NCBI GenBank assembly: GCA_963575645.1 | Contig: OY754464.1 | Location: 9,920,001-9,984,000 of the forward strand | Source: Xanthostigma xanthostigma | Lineage: Eukaryota; Arthropoda; Insecta; Raphidioptera; Raphidiidae | DNA: 64,000 nucleotides | Direction: 5' to 3' | In this document: one piece after another, positions 1-9,715 of the stretch | How the letters are laid out: every line of letters begins with the position of its first letter | Position numbering within the stretch: position 1 is the stretch's first letter | Notes under the pieces: model-generated | Seen by the model: the letters and a program-made list of their open reading frames with translations, nothing else | The model's database searches: none | Told to the model about the DNA's origin: nothing | Made by a program: the position numbers and the translations under genes

Positions 1-456
1 CAGTACGCACTACACAAGAGTGCAGACTGCAGAGGTGTGAACTGCCATCATACATGCTCAGGAGTCACGAAGCATTGCACAGCGCAATACACACACTCAG
101 CTCTGAGCTCATTTTAATATGATTCTGATCTTATATTATTCGCATTTCGGATAATATAAAGTATAATAAAAGCTTAACAATAATACTGTTTATTGTTACA
201 ATATTATATCTTTGTCAACGACGTCAATGTGAACGATTTAAGTCACTGTAAGCTTAGCACTATTACACTTACACTTTACAGTGTGTCATTCAACAGTAAA
301 TGACTCAGCAAAGATAACTCCTTACGTGCATAATTCACTAGTGCCTCTGTGGCCTGTGCTGTGAGCCCTCTGTAAATGTGCGAATGCAACAGTACAAAGC
401 AATGGCGCTCAGAGTGAGTCATTTACAAAAAAAAGAGCGACACATACACATCACTA
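1..456 (-). mobile_element. hAT-1 non-autonomous MITE, cut by window edge
   Basis: Reverse-strand copy of the six-copy hAT-1 family. It shares the internal blocks seen at 41637-42264 (for example GTGCAGACTGCAGAGG) and finishes with a worn version of the terminal GACACATCACTA. No open frame. The far end lies outside the window, so no target duplication can be read. Confidence 0.8.
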
Positions 457-469
457 TAGTATTAGTATA

Positions 470-1276
470 CAGTGTAACCTCTCATAACGGACACCTCTAA
501 TGAGCGGACAGCTCTATTAGGCGGACACTATGTGATAGTCCGGAATGAAGTACAAGAGAATTCCATAAGACATAATCTCTCTTGAGCGGACTCTCTTTTG
601 GGCGGACGCGGACGCAATATTTAAGTACAAAACTTGTAAAATTCTCTCTTAAACGGACACAAAATTAAAAATGTTGCAACACGTTGCACTATAAAAAAAT
701 TATTTAGGCGAATTCATTACCATCGATAATAACTTATTAGTGGAAGATGATGATGACACCTCTTTTAACAAAATTGTAAAAAAAGGCGACAACCTGACGT
801 TAGTGAATCTGACGAATCCGATGAAGAAATAACCATAACTGATCAATCTAATGCTATAAGTTATCAGCAGGCCATTGGTATGTTGAAAACAATTACAGAA
901 TTTGCCAAAACTAAAGGAGATTCAACAGCAATGCAGATGTTATCTGACTTGGAATTACATTTTCAAGACAACGTGCTTAAAACTAATACGCGTCAAACTA
1001 CCATAATTGATTTTTTCAAGCCAACTAAGTTATACTTTTTATGTTTGATTTTTTGATTTCATACGTAGGTATGCATATTAATGTATATGAGAAAACAATA
1101 AAATTCTACCCTATTATGTAAATAAAAAATATGTATGTACATATTATGTAGTATGTATGTATCTACATACATAATAATATGTATGTGTTTTTTATTTTTT
1201 CCCATACGCGGACACCTCTCTTAGGCGGACATATTTTAATAGTCCCGAAGGTGTCCGCTTAAGAGAGATTTCACTG
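470..1276 (+). mobile_element. pogo/Tigger-like DNA transposon, internally deleted
   Basis: Imperfect terminal inverted repeats start CAGTGTAACCTCTC and end GAGAGATTTCACTG, flanked by TA on both sides (468-469, 1277-1278), the target duplication of the Tc1/mariner-pogo group. The left 200 bp carries about five variants of CTCT-TTA-GCGGAC, likely transposase-binding sites. Only the end of the transposase survives (710-1056), so most of the coding region has been lost. Confidence 0.85.
710..1056 (+). pseudogene. pogo-family transposase, C-terminal remnant
   Basis: Two frames read as the acidic tail of a Tigger/pogo transposase: EFITIDNNLLVEDDDD from 710, then, after a shift near 790, SDESDEEITITDQSNAISYQ from 802 to the stop at 1054. 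The helical stretch around QAIGMLKTITEFAK matches the usual tail of the family. The end contains RQTTIIDFFKP (from about 991), which fits the PCNA-interacting box QxxIxxFF; PCNA binding is known for Drosophila pogo transposase. The DNA-binding and DDE catalytic domains are absent, so it cannot transpose itself. Confidence 0.8.
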
Positions 1277-1416
1277 TATTTTCATCTTTTAGGATGTGCA
1301 TTTACAGATAAGATTTGTCAAACAACAATATAAAATAATGTTTAAAAGATTTACAATCGATAATAATTACATAAAGATGTTCATACTGTAAAAACATTTG
1401 TTAATTAAAAAATATC

Positions 1417-1527
1417 TCAGATTCTTATAAAAAAATTTTTAAAATTTCTTTCATTTCTTAACATCACTGGTAGCTTGTTAAAAAAGATAACCCCAGAACA
1501 CTGAGGAGAAGATGTAAAAAAAGTTGT
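1417..1527 (-). pseudogene. LINE reverse transcriptase C-terminal remnant
   Basis: The reverse strand reads TFFTSSPQCSGVIFFNKLPV followed by MLRNERNFKNFFIRI and a stop. The NKLP...FK..F pattern is the recurring C-terminal tail of Jockey/CR1-type LINE ORF2 proteins, also seen at 15186-15672 and 16906-17602. Only about 35 residues remain and the rest of the element is not recognisable. Confidence 0.5.
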
Positions 1528-3028
1528 GCGACTGCTGATTTTTAAGAAGGAATTTTAAATAATGTAAAAATATTGGAAAAACACGATATAAAGATATTGA
1601 TTTTCATATTTACTCACTAAATAAACACAAAAATCAACAAATATTATACGCCATGTATTTAAAAATTAATAAATGGTTGCTAATTACACAACTAAAGTAC
1701 TAACACAGACTGGATGAAATGAGTAGTTTATTTTTTATCTCTTAAAATAAATAATTTCAAAATTATAAAACCTATGATATTTCACTTCCGTAGTGTTAGG
1801 TAATAATTTATTTTTGACTTTTGAGTAGTTTCGTTCTAGTTTTAAAAACTTGATGGCTATATGACATAAAACAAGTTCTCGTTAAGTAGTTCTTCAGTAG
1901 TCACTGAATGAGTCACCAGGGCATTGTAACTTGACAGAGACATAAAAAAACCTTGCGTCAGAGATGTACTTAAATATTTTTTTTGTTTGTGTTATTTCAA
2001 TATATTATATATTCGGAACCCAAAGGAATGGTGAGACCTCTGGTGAGAAATGCGCCGAACTGTCCTAAGGGGGGTTTTTGACAGGTAAACATTGATTTAG
2101 AAAAGCATGATGAAGTCTAGGTTAGCCTTTATCATGCTTTTCCTAAAACCCAACCGATGGCGTTAGTGTAAACGTCAAAAAGAGTTTCACAAAATAATAA
2201 TGTTTTATCCTAACCCAATTGCACACAAAACTTCCACTAACTTTAATGTTTTACAACTATACACTTCACAAAAGGTTAATAAACAACACATAAATACATT
2301 CACAAGAGCAAACTGTACTCCGCGTTTATAGGTTAGATATTATGATCTATTATTATTTTATCAGACGAATAAATATTTATAGCCTGGAAGTAGGACAGAA
2401 TAGTAAGCACTAAACATTATTATGGCTGGTGAATTGAATTAACGCGATTTATTCGGAGGAATAGTTACCTGAAGAACAAATCAACCGAATAAATAACTGC
2501 TTATACTTTCGATGAATATGACCATGATTCAATATACCTAATAGTCTAATACCCATATGCACTTTTCCTACATTCTTTTGCCACAGTAAATATTAAAGCC
2601 GTCCCTGTACGTCCAATTGCGCGCGTATACAACCATTTAAAGCAAACTTTAAATTGATCTAATTTACTCTTTATTTCGTGCTTAATATAAATTAAGGTCA
2701 CCAACTGTACACCGCTGTAATTTTCTTATGAACAAAGTAAACATGCTTAGCGAACTTTTTCCGACAATTTAATGTCAGCCGTCTCTTTCCATTTAACGGT
2801 TTGAACGCATCGTTGGTCGGCCTCCTCGTCTGAAGTGAATATGTCTGTGCAATGGGGGAGTTAAATGACCTTTACCAGAAACAATGTACACGGTATTATA
2901 GAACACTTAACTAACGTGACCTCTATATTTAACTCTTTGCCCTCGTCTAATGTCAGTGGAAGTTTAGCGCGCTTTTCACACGACTTATATATTTCTTTTT
3001 GTGATGCCGACTCGGGAACATATTGCCA
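1528..3028. other. AT-rich DNA without recognised genes
   Basis: No coding pattern on either strand. A small hairpin with arms GAAAAGCATGATGAA-like and TTTATCATGCTTTTC lies near 2098-2142. The rest is unassigned, probably worn repeat or intron sequence upstream of the WW exon. Confidence 0.5.
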
Positions 3029-3089
3029 AGTGATGTGTCGTTCATAATGAACGACTCCCTTCTCGGAGCGGAGCGAGTCGCTCTTTTTT

Positions 3090-3574
3090 AACCGACTTCG
3101 ACAAAAAGGAGGAGGTTCTATGTTCGTCTGTATATATATTTTTTTTTTATGTATGTTCACCGATTTTTCCGTCAATTATGGACCGATTTTCAAATTTTTT
3201 TTTTATTCGAAAGAGTGCACCTCAGAGGTGGTCCCATCGGAACCAAGTCAGGATCTGATGGTTGATTCCGGAGAAATCGAGGGAAACTCTCAAATTTCAA
3301 AGAAACGCATAATGTTTTTTATGTATGTTAACCGATTTTTAGTGTTAGATTAACATTAAAAAGAGAAAAATAAAATATTTTTAACAAAAAAATTGAACCG
3401 ACTTCACACTAAAAAGTAAAAAATAATTGCGTATTGAAATGTTTTGGAGTCGGTGTCAGCCAAAATGATCTATTCCGAGAACTACACCGACTCCAAAACA
3501 TTTCAATACGCAATTATTTTTTACTTTTTAGTGTGAAGTCGGTTCAATTTTTTTGTTAAAAATATTTTTTTTGT
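3090..3574 (+). mobile_element. SB snapback element, copy 1 (nested in hAT-1)
   Basis: Begins AACCGACTTC...AAGGAGGAGGTTCTATG and ends in a giant hairpin followed by GAAGTCGGTTCAATTTT, so the tips are inverted repeats (AACCGACTTC / GAAGTCGGTT). The family looks like a non-autonomous element I remember as abundant in Lepidoptera; its superfamily is not settled here. It landed in the T-run of the hAT-1 MITE. Copies 2 and 3 are at 19764 and 57137. No credible protein. Confidence 0.75.
3372..3568. repeat. perfect 85-bp inverted repeat with 27-nt loop
   Basis: Arms 3372-3456 and 3484-3568 are exact reverse complements by my reading; the loop 3457-3483 begins CAGCCAAAATGATC. It forms the 3' part of SB copy 1. 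Transcribed, it would make a long double-stranded stem. Confidence 0.9.
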
Positions 3575-3978
3575 GAATGATTCACTCCGAGCGCCAATCG
3601 CCATTTCTCTGTGCTGAGCTGTTCTGTACTGTTGCATTCGCACATTTACAGAGCGCACACAGCACAGGCCACAGAGGCACTAGTGAACTTTGCACGTACG
3701 GAGTTATCTTGTTGAGTCATTTAATGTTGAATGACACACTGCAAGTGTAATAGTACTAAGCTTAACAGTGACTTAAACCATTCACATTGACGTCGCTGAC
3801 AAAGATATAATATTGTAAACATTATTATTGTTAACGTATAGAGCATTAAAATGAAAGCTTGTTTTTAAAAATGTTTTTTAAATTTTATTCCCACTTGAGT
3901 CCGCCTTTTGTATACTCTCCACAGATTGATCCTTAAAATAGTTTCATTGTTGTAAACGTGTCATCTTTTTGTTACAGG

Positions 3979-4216
3979 TAGTTGTCGCGGAGTGTCGCGT
4001 ATAAATAAATCGGTGCGGTCGCCAGCTGCACATGCTGCTGCAAGCGACTTGCACCGGCGGCAGTGCCGCCTCCGCTACTGGCGGCGCGCCGCCCCCAGGG
4101 ACCACTCAACAGAATCCGCCGCAGCATGCGTTGCACTGTTCGGCCGCCGGCAACCAAAAGCAGACGCCGACATGGACGGCCCACGCCACCAAAGACAATC
4201 GGATCTACTATTGCAA
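3979..4216 (+). CDS. host exon with N-terminal half of a WW domain
   Basis: The exon follows a pyrimidine-rich acceptor (TTTTTGTTACAG, ending 3978) and ends at the donor GTGAGT (4217-4222). The open part, 4032-4214, reads MLLQATCTGGSAASATGG, a low-complexity Gly/Ala/Pro/Gln stretch, then TWTAHATKDNRIYYC. That is the first WW tryptophan, the first two strands and the aromatic block of a WW domain, a small module that binds proline-rich partners. The two spare bases AA at the donor would complete Asn with a T or C from the next exon, giving the conserved YYxN. A stop in frame at 4002 means either that Met at 4032 starts translation in this exon or that the true acceptor lies further in (weak option at 4025). 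The start context is poor. The region is visibly GC-rich against AT-rich flanks. The second WW half is not found downstream. Prp40, TCERG1 and other WW proteins are possible; I cannot name the gene. Confidence 0.7.
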
Positions 4217-4242
4217 GTGAGTTTTTATCGATCACGTAATCT

Positions 4243-5043
4243 TTACAAAAAAAATCCAGCCAATTGGGCGACGGGACCATTCCAACTTAAAAAATATTGA
4301 CATTTCGCACGTTGAAAACAATAGTGACACTATATAAAAAAGTTGACTTTTTGTAAGATTCATGTTTTACTGCAAAAGTGTCACTATACGAAAATTTTCG
4401 TTTGCTCATAAACCCACTTACTTCCGCTAGACTGAGCTAGTGTCACTTTATATTTTGAAAGAATTGCCCATGGTCATGACTGATATAACGACACTATTTT
4501 GATTGTGTCAAAGCAGTTGTTTGGTACGTACGTCGCTGTAAGTGAAAAAGTGACACATTTTGTTAAACGACAGTTTACTGCGATTACAGTTGCTACATAA
4601 ATTAATGCAAGTAAGTAAATACATAAAATGACACATTTTGTTTAGTGACACTTTTTGCAGTTGAAGTCTCCAATTTACTGATTATAGGTGATGACAACAA
4701 TGACACTAAACAAAAAATTATTGTAAAAAGGTCTTTTTTTTTAATAACTTTATTTTTAACATTGTGGTCAAAAATAAATTAAAACAATAATAAATTGTCT
4801 CATTATTAACAAAAGTATTTTAATAGTAACTTTTTTAGGACAAAACAATAATATTAAAACTAAAAAATGCTCTACTGTAAAATGTCATTTTTTACATAAT
4901 GCTACTTTTGTTTTCAACGTGCGATTTGATATAGTGTAATAAAGAAAATATCTGATATCGTTTGAGGTGACGCGGGTAATGGCTAGTATTTAGTATGATA
5001 TTTGCTGTACGTTGCCATGGTTACCTAAATATATGTTCCACGT
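4243..5043 (+). mobile_element. interspersed repeat K, copy 1, interrupted by a MITE
   Basis: The outer parts (4243-4305 and 4924-5043) match 8321-8503: both contain CCAGCCAATTGGGCGACG, ATATCTGATATCG and ATGTTCCACGT. The MITE 4306-4923 separates them. Class unknown. The repeat begins only about 25 bp after the splice donor of the WW exon. Confidence 0.75.
4306..4923. mobile_element. MITE with inverted termini CGCACGTTGAAAAC
   Basis: Ends CGCACGTTGAAAACAA and TTGTTTTCAACGTGCG are inverted repeats, flanked by a direct ATTT (4302-4305, 4924-4927). The copy of repeat K at 8321 shows the empty site. The inside carries at least nine TGACAC/GTGTCA motifs in both orientations (for example 4324, 4378, 4440, 4550, 4629, 4645, 4701). 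No protein. A 4-bp duplication leaves the superfamily open. Confidence 0.8.
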
Positions 5044-5440
5044 CATGTAACTACAAAACAGAAAAATAGCTAATTTTTTTTTTCAAAATATTACCGAAAC
5101 TATAAAGTTTAGAAAAAAATGTCTTAACAAGACTTTCTGGAAAAAATAACTAGAATAATAAGCCGTTATGAAAAGTATACCATTATTATATAAAAAACAC
5201 CGTTATAGCATATATTTCTTCTGCGCATGCGCCGATTATCACCAAAAACAATAGGGCTCTTCATAGCTGCATACCAAACATCCTTCCAAAATTTTGTTTC
5301 AATCCGCTCATCCGTTTGACCTGTATCGTGCTCACAGAGTTTTTCCAAAAATATGTTTTTTGGATTCAGGGAAACTCAAAACGAAAAAATTTTGAAAAGT
5401 TATTTTTTTTACCTAAACTAGTACCATTCCCCACTTGTGG
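5044..5440 (+). repeat. single unit of repeat N (related to 28940-34000)
   Basis: Contains GTTATGAAAAGTATACC, CTGCGCATGCGCCGA, CCAAAAACAATAGG and AATTTTGTTTCAATCCGC in the order seen at 33717-33920, so it is a lone diverged piece of the element that holds the ~123-bp array. No gene. Confidence 0.65.
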
Positions 5441-5757
5441 GTTGGAATGGTAAATCATCGAATTTTTTTTTTTTTTTTTGAACATTTGAGTTCGTCTATT
5501 GCTTTGTACTGTAGCTGGCAGTCAGTGTAAAATATCCGCTGTGCAGTGTTGACCGGCTGGCGGTTAAACTAACATGAAACATCGCTTTTCAATTAAGATC
5601 TGTCGCAATAAAACCGCTCTCCAGTTATCTGTGACCTGTTTGTGGCAGAAACACCAGTAGCGTCTCGGAACTCACCAAAAGGCATAACTCACACCGCAGA
5701 AGCGCGTACAGGAATCCTATCTGTCTATATGATATATATCTAATGTCGTAATCTATT
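5441..5757. other. unassigned, poly-T rich
   Basis: Holds a T-run near 5465-5480 and no recognisable gene or repeat boundary until the HT element begins. Confidence 0.5.
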
Positions 5758-6694
5758 TCTATACTAATATGTAAAGCTGAAGAGTTTGTTTGTTTGGTTG
5801 AACGCGCTAATCTCAGGAACTAGTATTACTGGTTCGAATTGATTTTTTTTTTATCGAGGAAGGCTATAGGCTATATAATATCACGCTACGACCAATAGGG
5901 GCGGAGCATCAATGAAAAATATCACAAAATATAACTCAAAATTTGTTCGTCAGACAAAATCTTTTGAACGGTAACTTCGATCATCATGAAATTTGGACAC
6001 AACATTCACCTCGGCAAACTAAGATAGACTATATAAAATCACGCTACGACTAATAAGAGCGGAAAATCAATGAAAAATGTTCCAGAATGTCAGTCAAAAT
6101 TTTTGCACAATATACTTATATTCAGGTGAAATGCCCTAACTGAATATCCCAATATTAGCGGCACACGTACAGAAGCTCGCTTAACTCAGTCGGTAGAGCG
6201 CTCGACTCTTAATCGCAGGGTCGTGGGTTCGAGCCACACCTTGAATGAATATGTTTTTAATGTTTTTTTTTTTATTTTCTACATTGATTTCTTCTAAGGC
6301 TATCATTTAAATTTATTTTAGTTTTATTTACGACTAATTAAAATTAAATAAATCTTATAAATAATAGCTCATTTGAAAACTATTACAGTACCTATACCTA
6401 TATATTAAAATAATTTTCCTACAGTGTTTTCAATTAAATATTTATTATGTTTTATTAATTATACAGTAATTATTGATTTAAAATAAATAATTATTAGATA
6501 CTTAAAAAAAAATATTTACATCAAAAATGGAGGTTTGAGTTTAAAATAAGTAATAAAGCAGGGAACTGCCGAAAACTGCAAAAAATTTGGACCCAACATT
6601 CATCTCGGTAAACTAAGATGAATGTGCGTACTCATGTCCCTTCCATCCCCATTCGTACTTTTGCACCCGGGTGAAACCGGGCGGGGCCGCTAGT
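5758..6694 (+). mobile_element. HT Helitron-like element with internal tRNA-Lys module
   Basis: Starts TCTATACTAATATGTAAAGC and ends GGGGCCGCTAGT, fitting the Helitron signature 5'-TC...CTRRT-3' with no target duplication. The block AACGCGCTAATCTCAGGAAC and the 3' block CCATTCGTACTTTTGCACCC recur in the other HT copies. In the middle lies a tRNA-Lys-like sequence (6175-6247). No RepHel protein, so non-autonomous. Confidence 0.75.
6175..6247 (+). pseudogene. tRNA-Lys(CTT)-like module inside HT element
   Basis: D-arm CTCAGTCGGTAGAGC, anticodon loop CTCTTAA with anticodon CTT, and T-arm GTGGGTTCGAGCC are intact to the eye, while the acceptor ends no longer pair and the anticodon stem keeps only some pairs. 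It sits at the same place in HT copies at 26838 and 42946. Probably non-functional as a tRNA; the A and B boxes could still recruit RNA polymerase III. Confidence 0.75.
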
Positions 6695-7090
6695 ATAAAT
6701 ATAATACAATTACACAAGTTTTTGTCTTTAGATTTCGTATCTTGGATTAGTTAGATCTGTAAAACGATTAGCAAGATTAAAGCCTAAGTAATTTAATGTA
6801 ACCAATTTATACGAATTGTCGCGTTTAATGTGGTGTTGTTTATCAGTTCACATCTAATGCGTTTTTGTGTGCGCAGTTGCGAAGAAAACGTTTAAATACC
6901 CGAACTGAATAGAATTTGCATACTATTAAATTGTTCGCCTGTTCCTTGCATTTACATGTAATATATGCACTGAAGAAGACAGCACGCGCTACGTCTAGAC
7001 AATCTGTGTTTCGTTTAGACGGTTACATAAGTTGTCGAGTGTTGTCAGTAGTATTTAGTATTGTAAGCTGAACGAAATTATGTTGAAGTA
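6695..7090. other. unassigned AT-rich spacer
   Basis: No gene or repeat boundary seen between the HT element and the Harbinger-like element. Confidence 0.45.
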
Positions 7091-7731
7091 AAGCGGTCTA
7101 CACACCTTGATACAAGCTGAGATGCAGGCAACGACTCTATGTTTCATGAAACTTGCATCAGTTGCATAAATGCCTACTTAAATCGAAACCTATTGCGATG
7201 CCTGAATCGACTCCATGTTCATGCAATACAAGAATAGTAGGTTAAGTTATTTTCTAGGTACCTAGTGCTTGACGAATAAAATGAGGTACGTTTTGCCAAC
7301 ACCGGTTTTATTAGCAGTAGTTGGGGCACTCTTTATACTCCATAAAAGAAAAAGGAAATGGTCAAAAAGATGGTTTATAGAAAGAAAACGTTATTCAAAT
7401 GCTTTATTGGAAGAGCTAAAAGTACATTTGTCTTCCAAAGACACGTATGCAGATGATAAATGTTTATGAACTCTTCCCAAAATACACGATCACTTTCCAT
7501 CATGGAATTTACACACACAAACAACAAAGTAACGTCTAAAATGGCGCGGGAAAATAAATTAATATCGTCTTGGCATCGACGCAATTCTATACACGCTGAA
7601 ACTTGCATCAGCATCACCGATTCGGCGTCGTGGCTCGCCGACCAAAATGGGATTCCAGACTCCGAATCTCTGCAGGCCGCAACTGATGCCAAATACGTGG
7701 TTCAGCTTGTATCAAGGTGTGTAGGCCGCTT
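7091..7731 (+). mobile_element. Harbinger-like element, deleted
   Basis: A 30-bp inverted repeat with one mismatch forms the ends: AAGCGGTCTACACACC... at left (7091-7120) and ...GGTGTGTAGGCCGCTT at right (7702-7731). It encloses a short frame (7281-7469) resembling the start of the HARBI1-type nuclease. I could not read a clean 3-bp target duplication, so the exact tips are uncertain. Confidence 0.65.
7281..7469 (+). pseudogene. PIF/Harbinger nuclease N-terminal fragment
   Basis: MRYVLPTPVLLAVVGALFIL, then KRKRKWSKRWFIERKRYSNA and LLEELKVHLSSKD. The basic-aromatic block followed by LLxEL is the usual N-terminal signature of Harbinger nucleases (family form: K-R-W-W...R...G-F-LL-EL). The frame stops at 7467 and the DDE catalytic region is missing, so this is an inactive stub of about 62 residues. 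Its place between inverted termini supports the assignment. Confidence 0.55.
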
Positions 7732-7794
7732 GAAACACTATTTTTGTTGTGAAACATCTATTAGCGCACTTGTCAGTACTATAATTTAATATAA

Positions 7795-7955
7795 ATTTTA
7801 TAGTTCGAATTTATTTATGCTTTTATGACAATAATTTATTGGTATCATCGACTTATAACCTTTTGTAAAAATGTATTATGGAAAAGTTCCCATTTAGAAT
7901 TCGACTTACATTTGATTGGGACTGTAACGCATCAACCTCCTTAATTATTAGTGTC
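7795..7955 (+). repeat. interspersed repeat R, copy 1
   Basis: Matches 48100-48245 on the opposite strand: GGTATCATCGACTTATAACC, GAATTCGACTTACATTTGAT and ACGCATCAACCTCCTTAA are shared. Class unknown, no coding capacity. Confidence 0.7.
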
Positions 7956-8320
7956 TTTGTCAAAAGTCGAATTGTCTTATTTCGAGCTTTGGTTCATTGG
8001 TACACAATACAGCGGGCCCATATATAGCATTTCAAAGCCATTTATTGTCTGCATATACAGCATGTACTGTGTCCGTAGATTGAATATTCCAAAAAAGAAT
8101 TTGCATGTAAAATAGAATCCGTTTTTTAGATAGATTCGATGGAACGTGTTTGCTTAACTTCTTTTTTTATATAGCTACTTTCGGTGTCAGTAAGTTGTAT
8201 TATCATACTGGAGGATTATTATCGAGATATCTTTTTGTAAAACCCTGTCCACACTATTTTCACTTTATTTAGCTTGTTGCGTTGCCAATCGGTAACGTCA
8301 GTACCGCGTAGATAAAACTT
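7956..8320. other. unassigned spacer
   Basis: No gene or repeat recognised. Confidence 0.4.
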
Positions 8321-8503
8321 TATAAAAAAAATTCCAGCCAATTGGGCGACGGGACCATTCCAACTTCAAAAATGTTGACATTTGATTAAAATAAAGAAAA
8401 TAAAATATCTGATATCGCGTGAGGTGACGTGGGTAATGGCTAGTATTCAATATGATATTTGCTATTCTTTGGCATGGTTACCAACATAATATGTTCCACG
8501 TGG
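8321..8503 (+). mobile_element. interspersed repeat K, copy 2 (uninterrupted)
   Basis: Same order of blocks as 4243-5043 (CCAGCCAATTGGGCGACG, GATATCGCGTGAGGTGACG, ATGTTCCACGT) but without the inserted MITE, so it works as the empty-site control. Confidence 0.75.
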
Positions 8504-8734
8504 CAGACTGAAAATATCGCTATTATTAGATCTGATTTCAGAGGTGTACGCGCAGTATTGTCATTATCAGTCTATGAAAATTTCGACTATTTCTTATTTA
8601 TTTGACTTTGCGACTCGACTACCCTTAAAGACAACGTTTTACGATTTTCCTTTCAGGTGTTTCTATTAGCTTCTATAAACTTAGATATAATTAAAAATAT
8701 AATTAATATAGAACATGCTGCTGTTATTAATTTA

Positions 8735-8880
8735 GGCCTAGCACACATGAAGAGCGTTCAACGCGCGTTGGCTCAACGCGCGCTTACAATTTCTATACAA
8801 TTGTATAGAACTGTTTATATGATAACGCGCGTTCAACGCGCCACTAACGCGCGTTGAACGCCTCTCATATAAACTAGGCC
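8735..8880. mobile_element. 146-bp Harbinger-like MITE, GC-rich palindrome
   Basis: Ends GGCCTAG and CTAGGCC are inverted repeats, flanked by TTA (8732-8734, 8881-8883), the target duplication typical of PIF/Harbinger. Arms of about 38 bp carry GCGTTCAACGCGCGTT, and this motif recurs four times in the element. No protein. Confidence 0.75.
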
Positions 8881-9349
8881 TTAAAGAGAGCAAGTGTGAC
8901 CTAAAAATATGTAGGTATATAAAAGAACGTTACGTTATTATAAAATAATGTTAAGAAATTTTTATTCTATTTACACCTATTTTTTTTGTAATTATTTTAA
9001 AACTTAAGTACAGTGAGAACCTGCTGCTTATTAAAATGTGAATTTCATACATCGTTTGTTTCTCTTTTAATCCTCGTTAAATTATGTTTTCCGCGGAAAT
9101 ATACAGTGGGGTTGCGATAATCGGACATTTGTGGTATTCAAATAAACGAAGTTGCCTGATTATTAAGACCGCGTTGTTATCTCATCATTTCGACACTGGA
9201 CATAAATTTCTATTTAATGAAGATCAAATATTAGATAAAGAGTCAAATTGGAAGAAACGCAATATCAGTGAAATGTGTTTTCTTATGCCGACACTTCACA
9301 TGACTATTTGTATTTGTGTATTTGGCATATTTGCCAAACAATTACCAAG
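8881..9349. other. unassigned; no convincing gene
   Basis: An open frame begins at 9084 and runs to 9488 but crosses into the inverted-repeat cluster that follows and matches nothing I know. I treat it as chance. Confidence 0.4.
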
Positions 9350-9715
9350 TGTGGAGGGTCTATTTGACAAAGTGTTGGCCTTATTTGCCTATTCGACAAA
9401 TAAGGCCAATACCAAATACGCGTTACCGTGCGCTTGTCGGTTTTTCGAGGCACATCAAAGGAGTCAAATAGGCAAATACGGCAAATAAACCGTCCACACA
9501 ATGGCTATATTCAGAAGCGCACGCGTCGTGAACCTGTACGGACGTGCAGTATTTTTGTGTCTGTGCTGTGAGCGAGAACTGGAACAATTACTATTGAAAA
9601 TGAATTGGGACAATGAAACAGTGCTAAAATTCCTGGAATTTTGAACCTTGCGTTCTGCTGCCAAATGTTTGTGTGTGTGCTATTTGACTGCCATGTGTGG
9701 ATGGTCGTATTTGCC
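9350..9715. mobile_element. fold-back MITE pieces with GTGTGGA..TATTTG termini
   Basis: GTGTGGAGGGTCTATTTG near 9350 is inverted at 9484-9501 (CAAATAAACCGTCCACAC), enclosing a 12-bp-arm palindrome TTGGCCTTATTT / AAATAAGGCCAA (9377-9412). A third end, TGTGTGGATGGTCGTATTTG, lies at 9691. This suggests two overlapping or tandem copies of one small MITE. Confidence 0.6.

Larger units (their letters stand above)
3029..3832 (+). mobile_element. hAT-1 MITE split by a snapback element
   Basis: Left part (GTGATGTGTCGTTCATAATG, then the CTCGGAGCGGAGCGAGTCGC block) and right part (GTGAATGATTCACTCCGAGC onward) join exactly as in the uninterrupted copy at 41637 once the SB element at 3090-3574 is removed. 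The left subterminal palindrome is shortened and the right end is lost near 3832, about 150 bp before the WW exon. Confidence 0.8.

Noticed and set aside
4119-4300. Continuation of the WW frame through 4217 into the intron
   Set aside because: The next codon after 4217 is a stop and the bases form a strong GTGAGT donor; the WW domain needs an Asn there, which splicing supplies.
7088-7740. TTGAA as a 5-bp target duplication for the Harbinger-like element
   Set aside because: The left TTGAA is separated from the terminal repeat by extra bases; Harbinger elements make 3-bp duplications. The tips remain unresolved.
9084-9488. 134-residue gene
   Set aside because: Its C-terminal third is read through a MITE palindrome and its N-terminal part has no recognisable domain.
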